This document shows positions 43,828 to 52,409 of a stretch of DNA of 64,000 bases, in pieces. Each line of letters starts with the position of its first letter. The first letter of the stretch is position 1. The stretch comes from Nocardia arthritidis NBRC 100137 (GTDB lineage: Bacteria > Actinomycetota > Actinomycetes > Mycobacteriales > Mycobacteriaceae): positions 1 to 64,000 of the forward strand of contig NZ_BDBB01000004.1 in NCBI RefSeq assembly GCF_001612765.1. Reading direction: 5' to 3'. The position numbers and the translations under genes are program-made. Under the pieces are notes generated by a model. It was not told where the DNA came from. It saw only the letters and a list, made by a program, of their open reading frames with translations, and searched no databases.

Positions 43828-46230
43828 TCATGCGTCGGCGAGCAGGGTGACCGTCCCGGCCGACCCGTCCACGCGCACCCGCTGCCCGTCGGCGAGGGCC
43901 GCGCTGGCGGTCTTGGTGTCGACGACGCAGGGGATGCCGAATTCCCGGGCCACGATGGCGGCGTGGGAAGCTGATCCGCCGATGTCGGTGACCACCGCTG
44001 CCGCGTAGGCGAACATCGCGGTGTGGCCGGTGTCGGTGACCGACGCGACCAGGATGTCGCCCGGCTCGATGTCGTCGTCGAGGGACAGCACGCGTTTCAC
44101 GGTGCCCTCCACGACGCCGGAGGACACTCCGATGCCGGTCAGGCTTTCCCCGGGCGCCAATGCAGCCGCATCCGCGAGCGGTGCCCAATCGCCCGCGATC
44201 ACGTCCGGCATCCGGATGCCCTGTAGCCGGATGAGTTCCGCCCGCCGCCGTGCTACGCGTTCGGTCAGATCAGCGGGCGCCCAGAGGATTTCGTCGAGGG
44301 TGAGGAAGCAGGCGTCCTCGGCCCGCTGCAACCGGCCTTCCCGGATCAGCCGCCCCGCCCGCTCGCGCACGGCGAGGCGCAGGCAGTGGGTGTACCGGAC
44401 GACGGCGTCGCGGACGCGCTCGCGCGCCATCGTCGCTCCCGCCGCCATCCGCGCGGTGCGGCTCGGGGACGGATCGACCGGTTCCCGCTCGGGCGCGGGC
44501 AGCGCGGCCGCTCGGCCTGCGGCGGTGACCAGCAGTTCGGGCCGGTCGCCGAAAGTTGGGTTGATCAGCTCGCACTCGCCCGGCCCGCGATGCCCGATCC
44601 GGTGCAGTTCCTCGTCCAGCGCGGTGGAGAACGCCGGGGAGATCGCCCGCGCCGCGGCGACATCGCCCGAGTGCGCCGCGTGCTGCAACGCGGTGTCGGC
44701 CCGGCACAGTGCGGCGAGTCGTTCCACGGCGAGCATGGTCCTGGCCGACTCCAACCGCTCCAGATCAATGGGTACGTCCGCCGATTCCTTGCCGCGGGAG
44801 TGGATGGCCGTTGCCGCGCCGGTCATCATCACGCCGATGGACGCCGCGGCCCAGGAGTGGTTCAGCCGGTCCCGCCACAGCAGGGCACGAGCGTGCAGTT
44901 GCTCGTCGGTGAGCTCGCGGATCGCCGCGGCGCTCAACGTTTCCTGGTGCGCGGCGGCGTTGATACCGTCGGTGGTCTCCCGATAGCGCAGCGCCGTGCG
45001 CAGCACCCGGCCTGCGGCGCGCCAGGTGGCGCGGGTACTGGCGAAACCGGTCGGGGTGGGCGGCTTGCCGTGCGGGGTCAGCGAGATCTCGGCCGGGATG
45101 TTGCCGTAGACGTCCCGGCGGATGCTCTGCTCGTCCCAGCCCGGCATGTTCTCCGCGGCCAGCACCCCGATGGAGGCGTTGATGTAGATGTGGTGCCCGA
45201 GCACGGTGGTGACCCGGCTGGTCCAGTGCTCCAGCGCGATGCCCTCCAGCGCGATCATCCGGCCCATCGCCGCGTTGGCCAGCCGGATCGCGCCCGCCTG
45301 CAGATCCACGGTCAGCGGTGTGAGCGGCCCCGGCAGCGCCTCGGACGTATTCGTCGCGGTGTGCACCGGATAGGCCGGGTCGACGCGATCGTCGAATTCG
45401 CCTTCGAGACCTTCCGGCGCCACCGACACCAGGGCGTGGCCGTCCGAAGTGGCCGCGCGGGTAGGCACCAGATAGCCGGGCAGCGGGATCGCGCCGGTGC
45501 GGGCGACGAATTCGCCGTCGTCGACCTTACGGCCGCCCAGTCCGCGAACGATATCCGCCGCCACTTCCGACGCGGTCCACCCGCAGCGGAATCCCCACTC
45601 GTCGCGGGCCGCCGTGGAGTCCACCTGCGGTACGGGCCGGGTGCGCCGCAGCCGCCGGAGCCGGCGGGTTCTCACCGCCGCACGGATGCGGCGCGCGTCC
45701 TCACCGGATACCACGCCGGGCGCGGCCAGCTCCACGACGCCGGTACGTCCCGATTCCGCGGCCAGTACCAGGAAGCGTTCGAAGTCGTCGGTGTGCAGCA
45801 CCTGGAATCCGCCCGCCGGGCGGGAACCAAGCAGCCGTAGCAAGTTTCGCCCGCTCGCGCCCTCGACCCGCCTGCCGGCGACCGGCGCGGTGCGCACGAT
45901 CAGGGCCTCCGCCCCGCTGGACCGCAACGCATCCTCGGCGACCGCGTGCGATCCCGCGGGCACGGGAAACACGATTCGCACCCCGGCCGCTCGGGCCGCC
46001 CGTGCGATCGCGGCGAGCGAACCGCCCAGATGCACCACCGCCGCGCAGTCGGCGACGGCCTGCGCGCAGATCGCCGGCTCCTCCGGGTCACCGGTGATCA
46101 CCTCGACCCGAGGATCGACGTACCGGTGCCGCTCGCGATCCAGGCCGACCACGTCGTGGCCCGCGGCCGAGAGCATGCGCGCCACCGCGCGACCGGTCGG
46201 ATCGGAGACTCCGGTGACCAGGACCCGCAT
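43828..46230 (-). CDS. Rifampin-phosphotransferase-like protein with a Rossmann domain in place of ATP-grasp
   Basis: A protein of 800 residues. Residues 1-260 look like a nucleoside-diphosphate-sugar-epimerase domain (MRVLVTGVSDPTGRAVARML, ending EWGFRCGWTASEVAADIV). Residues about 270-690 resemble the middle, substrate-binding part of rifampin phosphotransferase (ATNTSEALPGPLTPLTVDL). The C-terminal swivelling domain has GGSASHAAIVAREFGIPCVV with the phosphohistidine at residue 756. The ATP-grasp domain is absent, so it needs another source of phosphate. I chose the ATG at 46228-46230 with GAGGAGGAAG upstream. A PtpB-like gene follows. The role is unknown; phosphorylation of a hydroxylated catabolite is one idea. 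Confidence 0.8.
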   Translation of the reverse strand: MRVLVTGVSDPTGRAVARMLSAAGHDVVGLDRERHRYVDPRVEVITGDPEEPAICAQAVADCAAVVHLGGSLAAIARAARAAGVRIVFPVPAGSHAVAEDALRSSGAEALIVRTAPVAGRRVEGASGRNLLRLLGSRPAGGFQVLHTDDFERFLVLAAESGRTGVVELAAPGVVSGEDARRIRAAVRTRRLRRLRRTRPVPQVDSTAARDEWGFRCGWTASEVAADIVRGLGGRKVDDGEFVARTGAIPLPGYLVPTRAATSDGHALVSVAPEGLEGEFDDRVDPAYPVHTATNTSEALPGPLTPLTVDLQAGAIRLANAAMGRMIALEGIALEHWTSRVTTVLGHHIYINASIGVLAAENMPGWDEQSIRRDVYGNIPAEISLTPHGKPPTPTGFASTRATWRAAGRVLRTALRYRETTDGINAAAHQETLSAAAIRELTDEQLHARALLWRDRLNHSWAAASIGVMMTGAATAIHSRGKESADVPIDLERLESARTMLAVERLAALCRADTALQHAAHSGDVAAARAISPAFSTALDEELHRIGHRGPGECELINPTFGDRPELLVTAAGRAAALPAPEREPVDPSPSRTARMAAGATMARERVRDAVVRYTHCLRLAVRERAGRLIREGRLQRAEDACFLTLDEILWAPADLTERVARRRAELIRLQGIRMPDVIAGDWAPLADAAALAPGESLTGIGVSSGVVEGTVKRVLSLDDDIEPGDILVASVTDTGHTAMFAYAAAVVTDIGGSASHAAIVAREFGIPCVVDTKTASAALADGQRVRVDGSAGTVTLLADA

Positions 46231-46314
46231 GAATTCTTCCTCCTCGCTGACGCCCAGGTAGACGTGACGCCGTTCACACACCATCGCCACCCGGCGCCTC
46301 CGTGCAGGCGCACA

Positions 46315-46331
46315 GTCCCGATGACCGGGAC
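46315..46331. promoter_or_regulatory. 17-base inverted repeat, copy 3
   Basis: GTCCCGATGACCGGGAC, a perfect inverted repeat in the 163-base divergent promoter between the rifampin-phosphotransferase-like gene and the KstD-like flavoprotein gene. Confidence 0.5.
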
Positions 46332-46393
46332 CGGAGGGTCGCTCACCAAGATGGGCCGGCGGCCACCGAGCGCGGAGCGGGAAGGTCGACTAC

Positions 46394-47875
46394 ATGAGTG
46401 ATCGGAACTCGGTCGCGCCCCGCGCGGCCGCCGACGTGCGCGCCTACGACATCGAGACCGATGTGCTGGTGGTCGGCTACGGATGTGCCGGGTCCGCTGC
46501 GGCGTTCGAGGCGGCGGCGGGCGGCGCGCAGGTGCTCGTGTTGGATCGGATGAGTGGTCCCGGCGGCGCCTCCGCCCTCTCCGGCGGAGAGATCTATCTC
46601 GGCGGCGGCACACCGATCCAGCGGGCCTGCGGGTTCGACGACGACCCGGCGGCGATGACCGCGTTCCTGTCGGCCGCGCTCGGGCCGGGCGCCGACCTGA
46701 ACAAGATCACTCGCTACTGCGAGGACAGCGTCGCGCATTTCCACTGGCTCGCCGACCGCGGTGTGCCGTTCGAACCCACGCTGTGGGACGCGCCGGCTTG
46801 GGTACCGCCGACGGATGACGGGCTCATGTGGCTGGGGGAGAACAGCAGGCCGTTCGCCGAACTCGCCGCGCCCGCGCCGCGTGGCCATCGCCCGGCCGCC
46901 GCCGGCTTCGGCGGCAAGCTGCTCATGGACCGACTTGCCGGAGCGGCTCGATCCGCCGGCGCCACGGCGCTTTTCGACACCAGGGTGGTCTGCCTGATCA
47001 TCGCGGGCGATGGCGCGGTCGTCGGCGTGGCGGCACGGCGGTACGGCAGGGAGCTGACCGTCCGGGCCCGCCGCGGCGTCGTGCTGACCACCGGAGGATT
47101 CGTCGACAACGACGCCATGCTGGCCGCGCACGCGCCGAGACTGCTGGGGCACACCAAGGTCAGCGCGGGCACCGACGATGGAAGCGGGATCCGGATGGCA
47201 CAGGCGCTCGGCGCGGCCGTGCGGCACATGGCCACCGGCCAGGTCGGCATCTCACTCGTTCCCGGCCTCGCCGCGCGCGGCATGGTGGTGAACGGGAACG
47301 GGCAGCGATTCATCAACGAGGACACCTATCCCGGCCGGATCGGCCAGGCGGCATTGTTCCGGCAGGACATGCGGACCTGGGTCGTGCTCGACGAACGAGC
47401 CTTCGACGAAGTACCGGAACCCCAGCGGTGGGGTGTGCGGCCGACCCACGTTGCGGAGACCGCCGAGGAACTCGCCGATCTGATGGGTCTACCGGCGGAC
47501 GCATTGGTCGACAGCATCCGCCGGTACAACAGCTTCGCCTCGCGCGGCGTGGATCCCGAATTCGGGAAAGCGCCGCGCTGGCTGCGGCCCCTCGCGCGAC
47601 CGCTCGCCGCGATCGACGTGCGGGCGGGTGTGCGGCCACCGTCGGAGTCCGGTGATCGCCGCGGGACCGGCGCGTCCGTCTTCACCCTCGGCGGCCTGCA
47701 CACCTCGCTCGACGGCGCCGTGCTCGACATCGACGGCGCCTCGATCCCCGGACTGTTCGCCGCGGGCCGGGCCGCCAGCAACCTGCACGGGGAGGGCTAC
47801 ATCAGCGGCACTTCGCTCGGTGACGGCACCTTCTTCGGTCGCCGCGCCGGCGCCGCCGCGGCCCGCACCGACTGA
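46394..47875 (+). CDS. KstD-like FAD-dependent oxidoreductase
   Basis: A flavoprotein of 493 residues of the fumarate reductase/KstD superfamily: DVLVVGYGCAGSAAAFEAAA, DRMSGPGGASALSGGEIYLGGG, RRGVVLTTGGFVDND, and the C-terminal YISGTSLGDGTFFGRRAG. The ending differs from that of delta-1 KstD and is more like that of 3-keto-5-alpha-steroid delta-4-dehydrogenases. It is divergent from the rifampin-phosphotransferase-like gene and upstream of the hsaA-like gene. The exact reaction is open, but a steroid dehydrogenase is likely. Confidence 0.85.
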   Translation: MSDRNSVAPRAAADVRAYDIETDVLVVGYGCAGSAAAFEAAAGGAQVLVLDRMSGPGGASALSGGEIYLGGGTPIQRACGFDDDPAAMTAFLSAALGPGADLNKITRYCEDSVAHFHWLADRGVPFEPTLWDAPAWVPPTDDGLMWLGENSRPFAELAAPAPRGHRPAAAGFGGKLLMDRLAGAARSAGATALFDTRVVCLIIAGDGAVVGVAARRYGRELTVRARRGVVLTTGGFVDNDAMLAAHAPRLLGHTKVSAGTDDGSGIRMAQALGAAVRHMATGQVGISLVPGLAARGMVVNGNGQRFINEDTYPGRIGQAALFRQDMRTWVVLDERAFDEVPEPQRWGVRPTHVAETAEELADLMGLPADALVDSIRRYNSFASRGVDPEFGKAPRWLRPLARPLAAIDVRAGVRPPSESGDRRGTGASVFTLGGLHTSLDGAVLDIDGASIPGLFAAGRAASNLHGEGYISGTSLGDGTFFGRRAGAAAARTD

Positions 47876-47887
47876 TCTGCCCGATGG

Positions 47888-47904
47888 GTTCCGGTCATCG
47901 GGAT
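47888..47904. promoter_or_regulatory. 17-base inverted repeat, copy 4
   Basis: GTTCCGGTCATCGGGAT upstream of the hsaA-like gene. CTAGCGTC begins 29 bases after its last base (47933), exactly as before the SDR at 33350. Confidence 0.55.
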
Positions 47905-47972
47905 GGATCGGGGCCGACCGCGCCGCACCGGCCTAGCGTCCGAAGACAGCACTACGAGGAGGACTACCGCAT

Positions 47973-49136
47973 ATGACCAACAAGGTGCTCGATCGGGTAC
48001 GGGATCTGCTGCCCGCGATCCGAGAGCGAGCCGCCGACGCCGACGGGCAGCGCAGAGTGCCCGAGCAGAGCATTCGGGAGCTGACCGACGCGGGGGTGTT
48101 CCGCATGCTGCAGCCGTCTCGCTTCGGTGGCGAGGAATCCTCCCCGGTCGCGTTCTACGAGGTGATCCGGGCGATCGCCACCGCATGCCCGTCCACGGCG
48201 TGGGTGTCGTCGGTGCTGGGCGCGCACCCGTGGCAGCTCGCCTTGTTCCCGCTGCGGGCGCAGGAGGACGTGTGGGGCGCCGACCCGGACACCCTGGTCT
48301 CCTCGTCGTACGCGCCCACCGGCAAGCTCACGCCAGTCGAGGGCGGCTTCGAGATCAGCGGTCGCTGGAGCTTCTCCTCCGGATGCGATCACGCCCGCTG
48401 GGCTTTCCTCGGGGCGGTCGTGCCGAACGGCGAAGGGGGAGCGGAGTACCTGACCGTCCTGGTGCCGCGCACCGACTACCGCATCGAGGACGTATGGCAT
48501 GTGTCCGGGCTGTCCGGCACCGGCAGCAACGACATCGTCATCGAGAACGCGTTCGTGCCCGCCCACCGGACCTACCGCGCGAGTGAGCAGGCGGAGCTAC
48601 GCGGACCCGGTCAAGAGGTGAATACCGCCCCGCTCTACCGGATCTCGTTCGGCGCGGTGTTCTCCAACACCATCACCGCACCCATCATCGGCGCCGCCCA
48701 AGGCGCCTACGAAGCGCACATCGAGCGGATGCGCGAGCGGGCGCGGATCTCCTACGGCGGACAGAAGGCCGCCGAGGACCCGTTCGCGCACGTCCGGGTC
48801 GCTCGGGCGGCCTCGGAGATCGACGCGGCCGTCCTGCAGATGGAGCGCAACATCAGCGAGCAACTGCGCTATGCCGAGGCGGGGGAGGAGATCCCCTTCG
48901 AACTGCGGGTGCGCAGCCGCCGCGATCAGGTGCGCGGCACCGAACGCGCCATCGAGGCCATCGACCTGCTGTTCGACAACTCCGGCGGCCATGCCATCCG
49001 CAAGCCAAATCCGATCGAGCGGCACTGGCGTGACGCGCACGCCGGAAGCGTGCACGTCATCAACGACGTCGAGCGCGCACTGGTCCTCTACGGCCGCAAC
49101 GCGTTCGGGCTGCCGGTCACGGATCGGATGATCTGA
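47973..49136 (+). CDS. hsaA: HsaA-like flavin-dependent hydroxylase
   Basis: A protein of 387 residues with an acyl-CoA dehydrogenase fold, resembling HsaA, the oxygenase that hydroxylates the phenolic A-ring of the secosteroid 3-HSA using reduced flavin from HsaB. Shared blocks are STAWVSSVLGAHPWQLALFP, RWSFSSGCDHARWAFLGAV, VWHVSGLSGTGSNDIVIENAF and EIPFELRVRSRRDQVRGTER, then HWRDAHAGSVHVIND. Its stop overlaps the start of the hsaD-like gene by one base. The matching reductase lies at 55.4 kb. It may be a paralogue for a different steroid. Confidence 0.88.
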   Translation: MTNKVLDRVRDLLPAIRERAADADGQRRVPEQSIRELTDAGVFRMLQPSRFGGEESSPVAFYEVIRAIATACPSTAWVSSVLGAHPWQLALFPLRAQEDVWGADPDTLVSSSYAPTGKLTPVEGGFEISGRWSFSSGCDHARWAFLGAVVPNGEGGAEYLTVLVPRTDYRIEDVWHVSGLSGTGSNDIVIENAFVPAHRTYRASEQAELRGPGQEVNTAPLYRISFGAVFSNTITAPIIGAAQGAYEAHIERMRERARISYGGQKAAEDPFAHVRVARAASEIDAAVLQMERNISEQLRYAEAGEEIPFELRVRSRRDQVRGTERAIEAIDLLFDNSGGHAIRKPNPIERHWRDAHAGSVHVINDVERALVLYGRNAFGLPVTDRMI

Positions 49137-49992
49137 TGACGTTCACCGCCGAGAACACCACACGCTGGAGCGCGACGGGCGGGTACGAACTGCGGTACCA
49201 CGAGGCGGGGGCTGGTACGCAGCACTGGTGCTGCTGCACGGTTCCGGGCCGGGAGTCTCGGGCTGGGCCAACTTCGGCGCGAACCTGCCGGTGCCGGCCG
49301 AGCGTTTCCGCTGTCTGATCGTCGACCAGCCCGGCTTCGGCGCCAGCGGCCGCCCGGCGGCGTACGAACGCAACTACCTGCGCATCTCCGCCGAGGCGGT
49401 GCTCGGCCTGCTCGATGACCTCCGCCTGGACCGCGTCCACCTGCTGGGCAATTCGATGGGCGGTGCGGTCGCGACGTTGCTGGCGCTGGAACATCCGGAC
49501 CGGGTCGATCGGCTGGTGCTGATGGCGCCCGGCGGCGTCGGGGTGAATGTCCTGGGGCCGGAACCATCCGAAGGCATCACGCGGTTGCTGGAGTTCAGCG
49601 CCGACCCCACCCGTGAGCGCCTCGTGCCCTGGCTGCGCACCATGGTGTCGAGTCCGGGGATCCTGACCGAGGACCTGATCACAGCCCGGCTGGCCGCCGC
49701 GTCGGATCCGGCCGCCATCGCCGCGCTGCGCGACGCCTACGCGACATTCGCCGATCCCGCTCTCGCCGAACCGGTTCCGCTGTGGGCGCGGCTGCGTGGA
49801 CTGCGCCCGCAGACACTGATTCTGTGGGGGCGCGATGATCGAGTGACACCGGTGGAGGCGTCGCTGCTGCCCGCACGGCAGATCCCCGATGCCGATCTGC
49901 GAGTTTTCGCCCGCTGTGGTCATTGGGTGCAGATCGAGCGTAAGCCGGCGTTCGAACGCGCCGTCGTCGATTTCCTCACCGCCGGGCTCTGA
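49136..49992 (+). pseudogene. hsaD: HsaD-like C-C bond hydrolase, frameshifted near its start
   Basis: Over two frames it encodes an alpha/beta hydrolase of about 285 residues of the meta-cleavage-product hydrolase family, which would split the ring-opened product of HsaC. The first 26 codons (ELRYHEAGAG) start at the ATG overlapping the hsaA stop. The frame then breaks between about 49205 and 49227, and the body continues one base off: VLLHGSGPGVSGWANFG, DQPGFGASG, LLGNSMGGAVA (nucleophile Ser), WGRDDRVTP (Asp) and RCGHWVQIE (His). One base missing in the run of five G at 49207-49211, or in the C nearby, explains it. A GTG at 49228 might start a shortened protein. It may be a read error. Confidence 0.8.
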
Positions 49993-50008
49993 TCGCCGCC
50001 CACGTCGA

Positions 50009-52288
50009 TCACAGCCCGTGATCGCGGACCCATCCCGCGACCTGGGTTCGCGAGGTGAAGCCGAGCTTGGTGAGGATGTGCTCGACGTGGGTCTCGGCGG
50101 TGCGCACCGAGATCACCAGATCCGCGGCGATGCGTTTGTTGCTGTGCCCGGCCGCGACCAGCCGGGCGACGTCCTTCTCCCGCCGGGTGAGGACGTCAGC
50201 CGCCTCGGAGCCGGCCGAAGCGGGCTGCGGCGGCCGCGGTGCGGCGGGCGTGCGACCCAGCGCATAGTCGATCGCCTCGCCCAGCGACAGCGCCGCGCCG
50301 CTGTCGAAGATCTCCTGGAACCGACGCTCGCCCAGCGCTTCTCGGACGCGCCCACGCATCTTGTCACCCACTACGCCGGTGATGGCGTGTGCGAGGCGCA
50401 CCGTGCTGCGCGCGAGGATCTCCGCGGCGCCGAGCAGGCGCGCGGCTCGCTCGAAGTCCGCGCGGGCCACCGCCGTCCACGCCAGCCCCTCGAATCCGGA
50501 GGCGAGCCAGACGCACCGCTCGAACAGGCTGAACATTTCGATGGACCGGGCGAGATAGCCGGTCGCGGCGGCCTGATCGCCGCGTCGCCAATGGTCCAGG
50601 CCCATAGACCACTGTGCCAACCCGCCGAGCAGAGATGGTCCCCGCTCGGTGGCGACCGTGAGCAGCCGCTCGGCGAAAACGGTCGAGCGCGCGTCGGCGA
50701 GCACCAGCGCGCACACGAATGCGAAGGCCAGACTGTCCATCTCCATGGCGTGATGTCCGCATTCGGCCGCCAGATGCGTCGCGGTCTCCGCCAATTCGAG
50801 CGCGCGGACGGTGTCTCCGTCGTTGAAGGCCAGCAGTGCCGAATCGAGCATCGCCTCCGCGAGAATATCGGGGGCATTGAGTCTGCGTGCCAGGGTGACG
50901 CATTCGTCCACCAATTGGCGAGCGGACCCGCGATCGGACAGCAGCGCCGCCAGCGAGGCGGCCGCGGACAGCCCGCGTGCGCGAAGTTCGGTCGGTTCCC
51001 TAGACTTCGCCAGCGCATCGGTCAGCCAGCGATACCCTTCGGTCAGGAAGCGGTTGTGCTCCCAGAACGGCCGCAGCACCGCGGCCATCTCGAGTGCCGA
51101 CTCCGGTGTGTCGACGAGGCCGGACTGCAGAGCCGCGCGCAGATTCGCGTGCTCGCGGTTCAGTTCACGAAACCATGTGACGTCGTCGGAACTCCAATAC
51201 GCGGTCCGGCCGCGCAGCGCCAGTCGCCGGTAGTGGTCGCGGTGACGCGCGCGCACCGTGGGCTCGTCGCCCCGCTCGGCCAGCCGGTCTTTGGCGAACT
51301 GCCGGATCGGCTCCAGCATCGAGTACCGGCCGACATCGCCGTCGTAGCGCAGGCTCAGCACCGATTTGTCGACCAGGCCGGTCAGTGCGTCGAACAGTGT
51401 CCGCGCCCCAGGGGCGGGCAGGCACACGGCCTCGGCGGCGTCGATGTCGAAGCCGCCCGCGAAAACCGACAGCTGTTCCCACAATCGCTGTTCGGCGGGC
51501 GTGCACAGGTCGTAACTCCAGCGGATCGCACCCTCGATGGTCTGCTGTCGCTCCGGCGCGAGTCGCGGTCCCGCGCTGAGCAGGCCCATGGTGTCGTCGA
51601 GCCGAGCGAGGATCTGCTCCGGAGTGAACATGCGAAACCGCAACGCGGCCAGTTCCAGCGCGAGCGGAATGCCGTCCAGCCTGCGGCAGATCGCGGCCAG
51701 CGCGGCCCGGTTCGCCGACCTGGCCGCGAAGCCGGGGTTGGCGGCGCCCGCCCGTTCGGCGAGCAGCCGCATCGCATCGCTGTCCGCGCTCTGCCCCTCT
51801 GCGAGCGGCAGGGGCGCCACGGGCATGACCTGTTCGCCCTGGACCCCCAGCACCTCCCGGCTGGTCGCCAGCACCCGTACCTCCGGGGTTGTGGCCACGA
51901 TCCTGCCGACCAGCCGCGCGCACGCGTCGATCAGGTGCTCGCAGTTGTCGAGAATCAGCAGCAACCGTTTGTCCGCGAGGAACTCGGTCAGCCTCCGTAG
52001 GGGCGCCGCAGTGTCGTCGCGCAGCGCCAGCGCTTCCGCGACTGTCACCGTCACCAGGTCGGGGTCGTGCACGTCGGCGAGCTCGACCAGCCACACTCCG
52101 TCCGGAAACGCACGCGCGACCACCGCGCCGACCTGGCGGGACAACCGGGTCTTGCCGACACCGCCCGGGCCGAGCAGCGTCAGCACCCGCGTCGTGGGCA
52201 GCAGCCGCTTCGCGGCGGCGAGTTCCTCCCGGCGCCCGACGAAGCTGGTGACCTCGGCAGGGAGGTTGCCGATGGGACGCCGCGCCAT
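50009..52288 (-). CDS. LuxR-family regulator with NB-ARC ATPase and TPR-like region
   Basis: A regulator of 759 residues. The N-terminal ATPase has the Walker A motif LLGPGGVGKTRL near residue 40 and LLLILDNCEHL with LATSREVLGVQGE. A long helical, TPR-like part follows from about 300 to 680. The C-terminal LuxR helix-turn-helix LTRREKDVARLVAAGHSNKR and VRTAETHVEHILTKLGF ends the protein. Such proteins are ATP-dependent switches. I chose the ATG at 52286-52288 (MARRPIGN). It is convergent with the hsaD-like gene. Its targets are unknown. Confidence 0.9.
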   Translation of the reverse strand: MARRPIGNLPAEVTSFVGRREELAAAKRLLPTTRVLTLLGPGGVGKTRLSRQVGAVVARAFPDGVWLVELADVHDPDLVTVTVAEALALRDDTAAPLRRLTEFLADKRLLLILDNCEHLIDACARLVGRIVATTPEVRVLATSREVLGVQGEQVMPVAPLPLAEGQSADSDAMRLLAERAGAANPGFAARSANRAALAAICRRLDGIPLALELAALRFRMFTPEQILARLDDTMGLLSAGPRLAPERQQTIEGAIRWSYDLCTPAEQRLWEQLSVFAGGFDIDAAEAVCLPAPGARTLFDALTGLVDKSVLSLRYDGDVGRYSMLEPIRQFAKDRLAERGDEPTVRARHRDHYRRLALRGRTAYWSSDDVTWFRELNREHANLRAALQSGLVDTPESALEMAAVLRPFWEHNRFLTEGYRWLTDALAKSREPTELRARGLSAAASLAALLSDRGSARQLVDECVTLARRLNAPDILAEAMLDSALLAFNDGDTVRALELAETATHLAAECGHHAMEMDSLAFAFVCALVLADARSTVFAERLLTVATERGPSLLGGLAQWSMGLDHWRRGDQAAATGYLARSIEMFSLFERCVWLASGFEGLAWTAVARADFERAARLLGAAEILARSTVRLAHAITGVVGDKMRGRVREALGERRFQEIFDSGAALSLGEAIDYALGRTPAAPRPPQPASAGSEAADVLTRREKDVARLVAAGHSNKRIAADLVISVRTAETHVEHILTKLGFTSRTQVAGWVRDHGL

Positions 52289-52409
52289 GGGTGTCAACCC
52301 TAGGTACCGCGCGTGGCGCGCAGGAGCATTCTGGACAAATTCGACTCCGGTGGACCTGCCCGCCTGGCCCGCCGGCACAGGGTCGGCGGTGGAACCGAAC
52401 CGATCCGGT

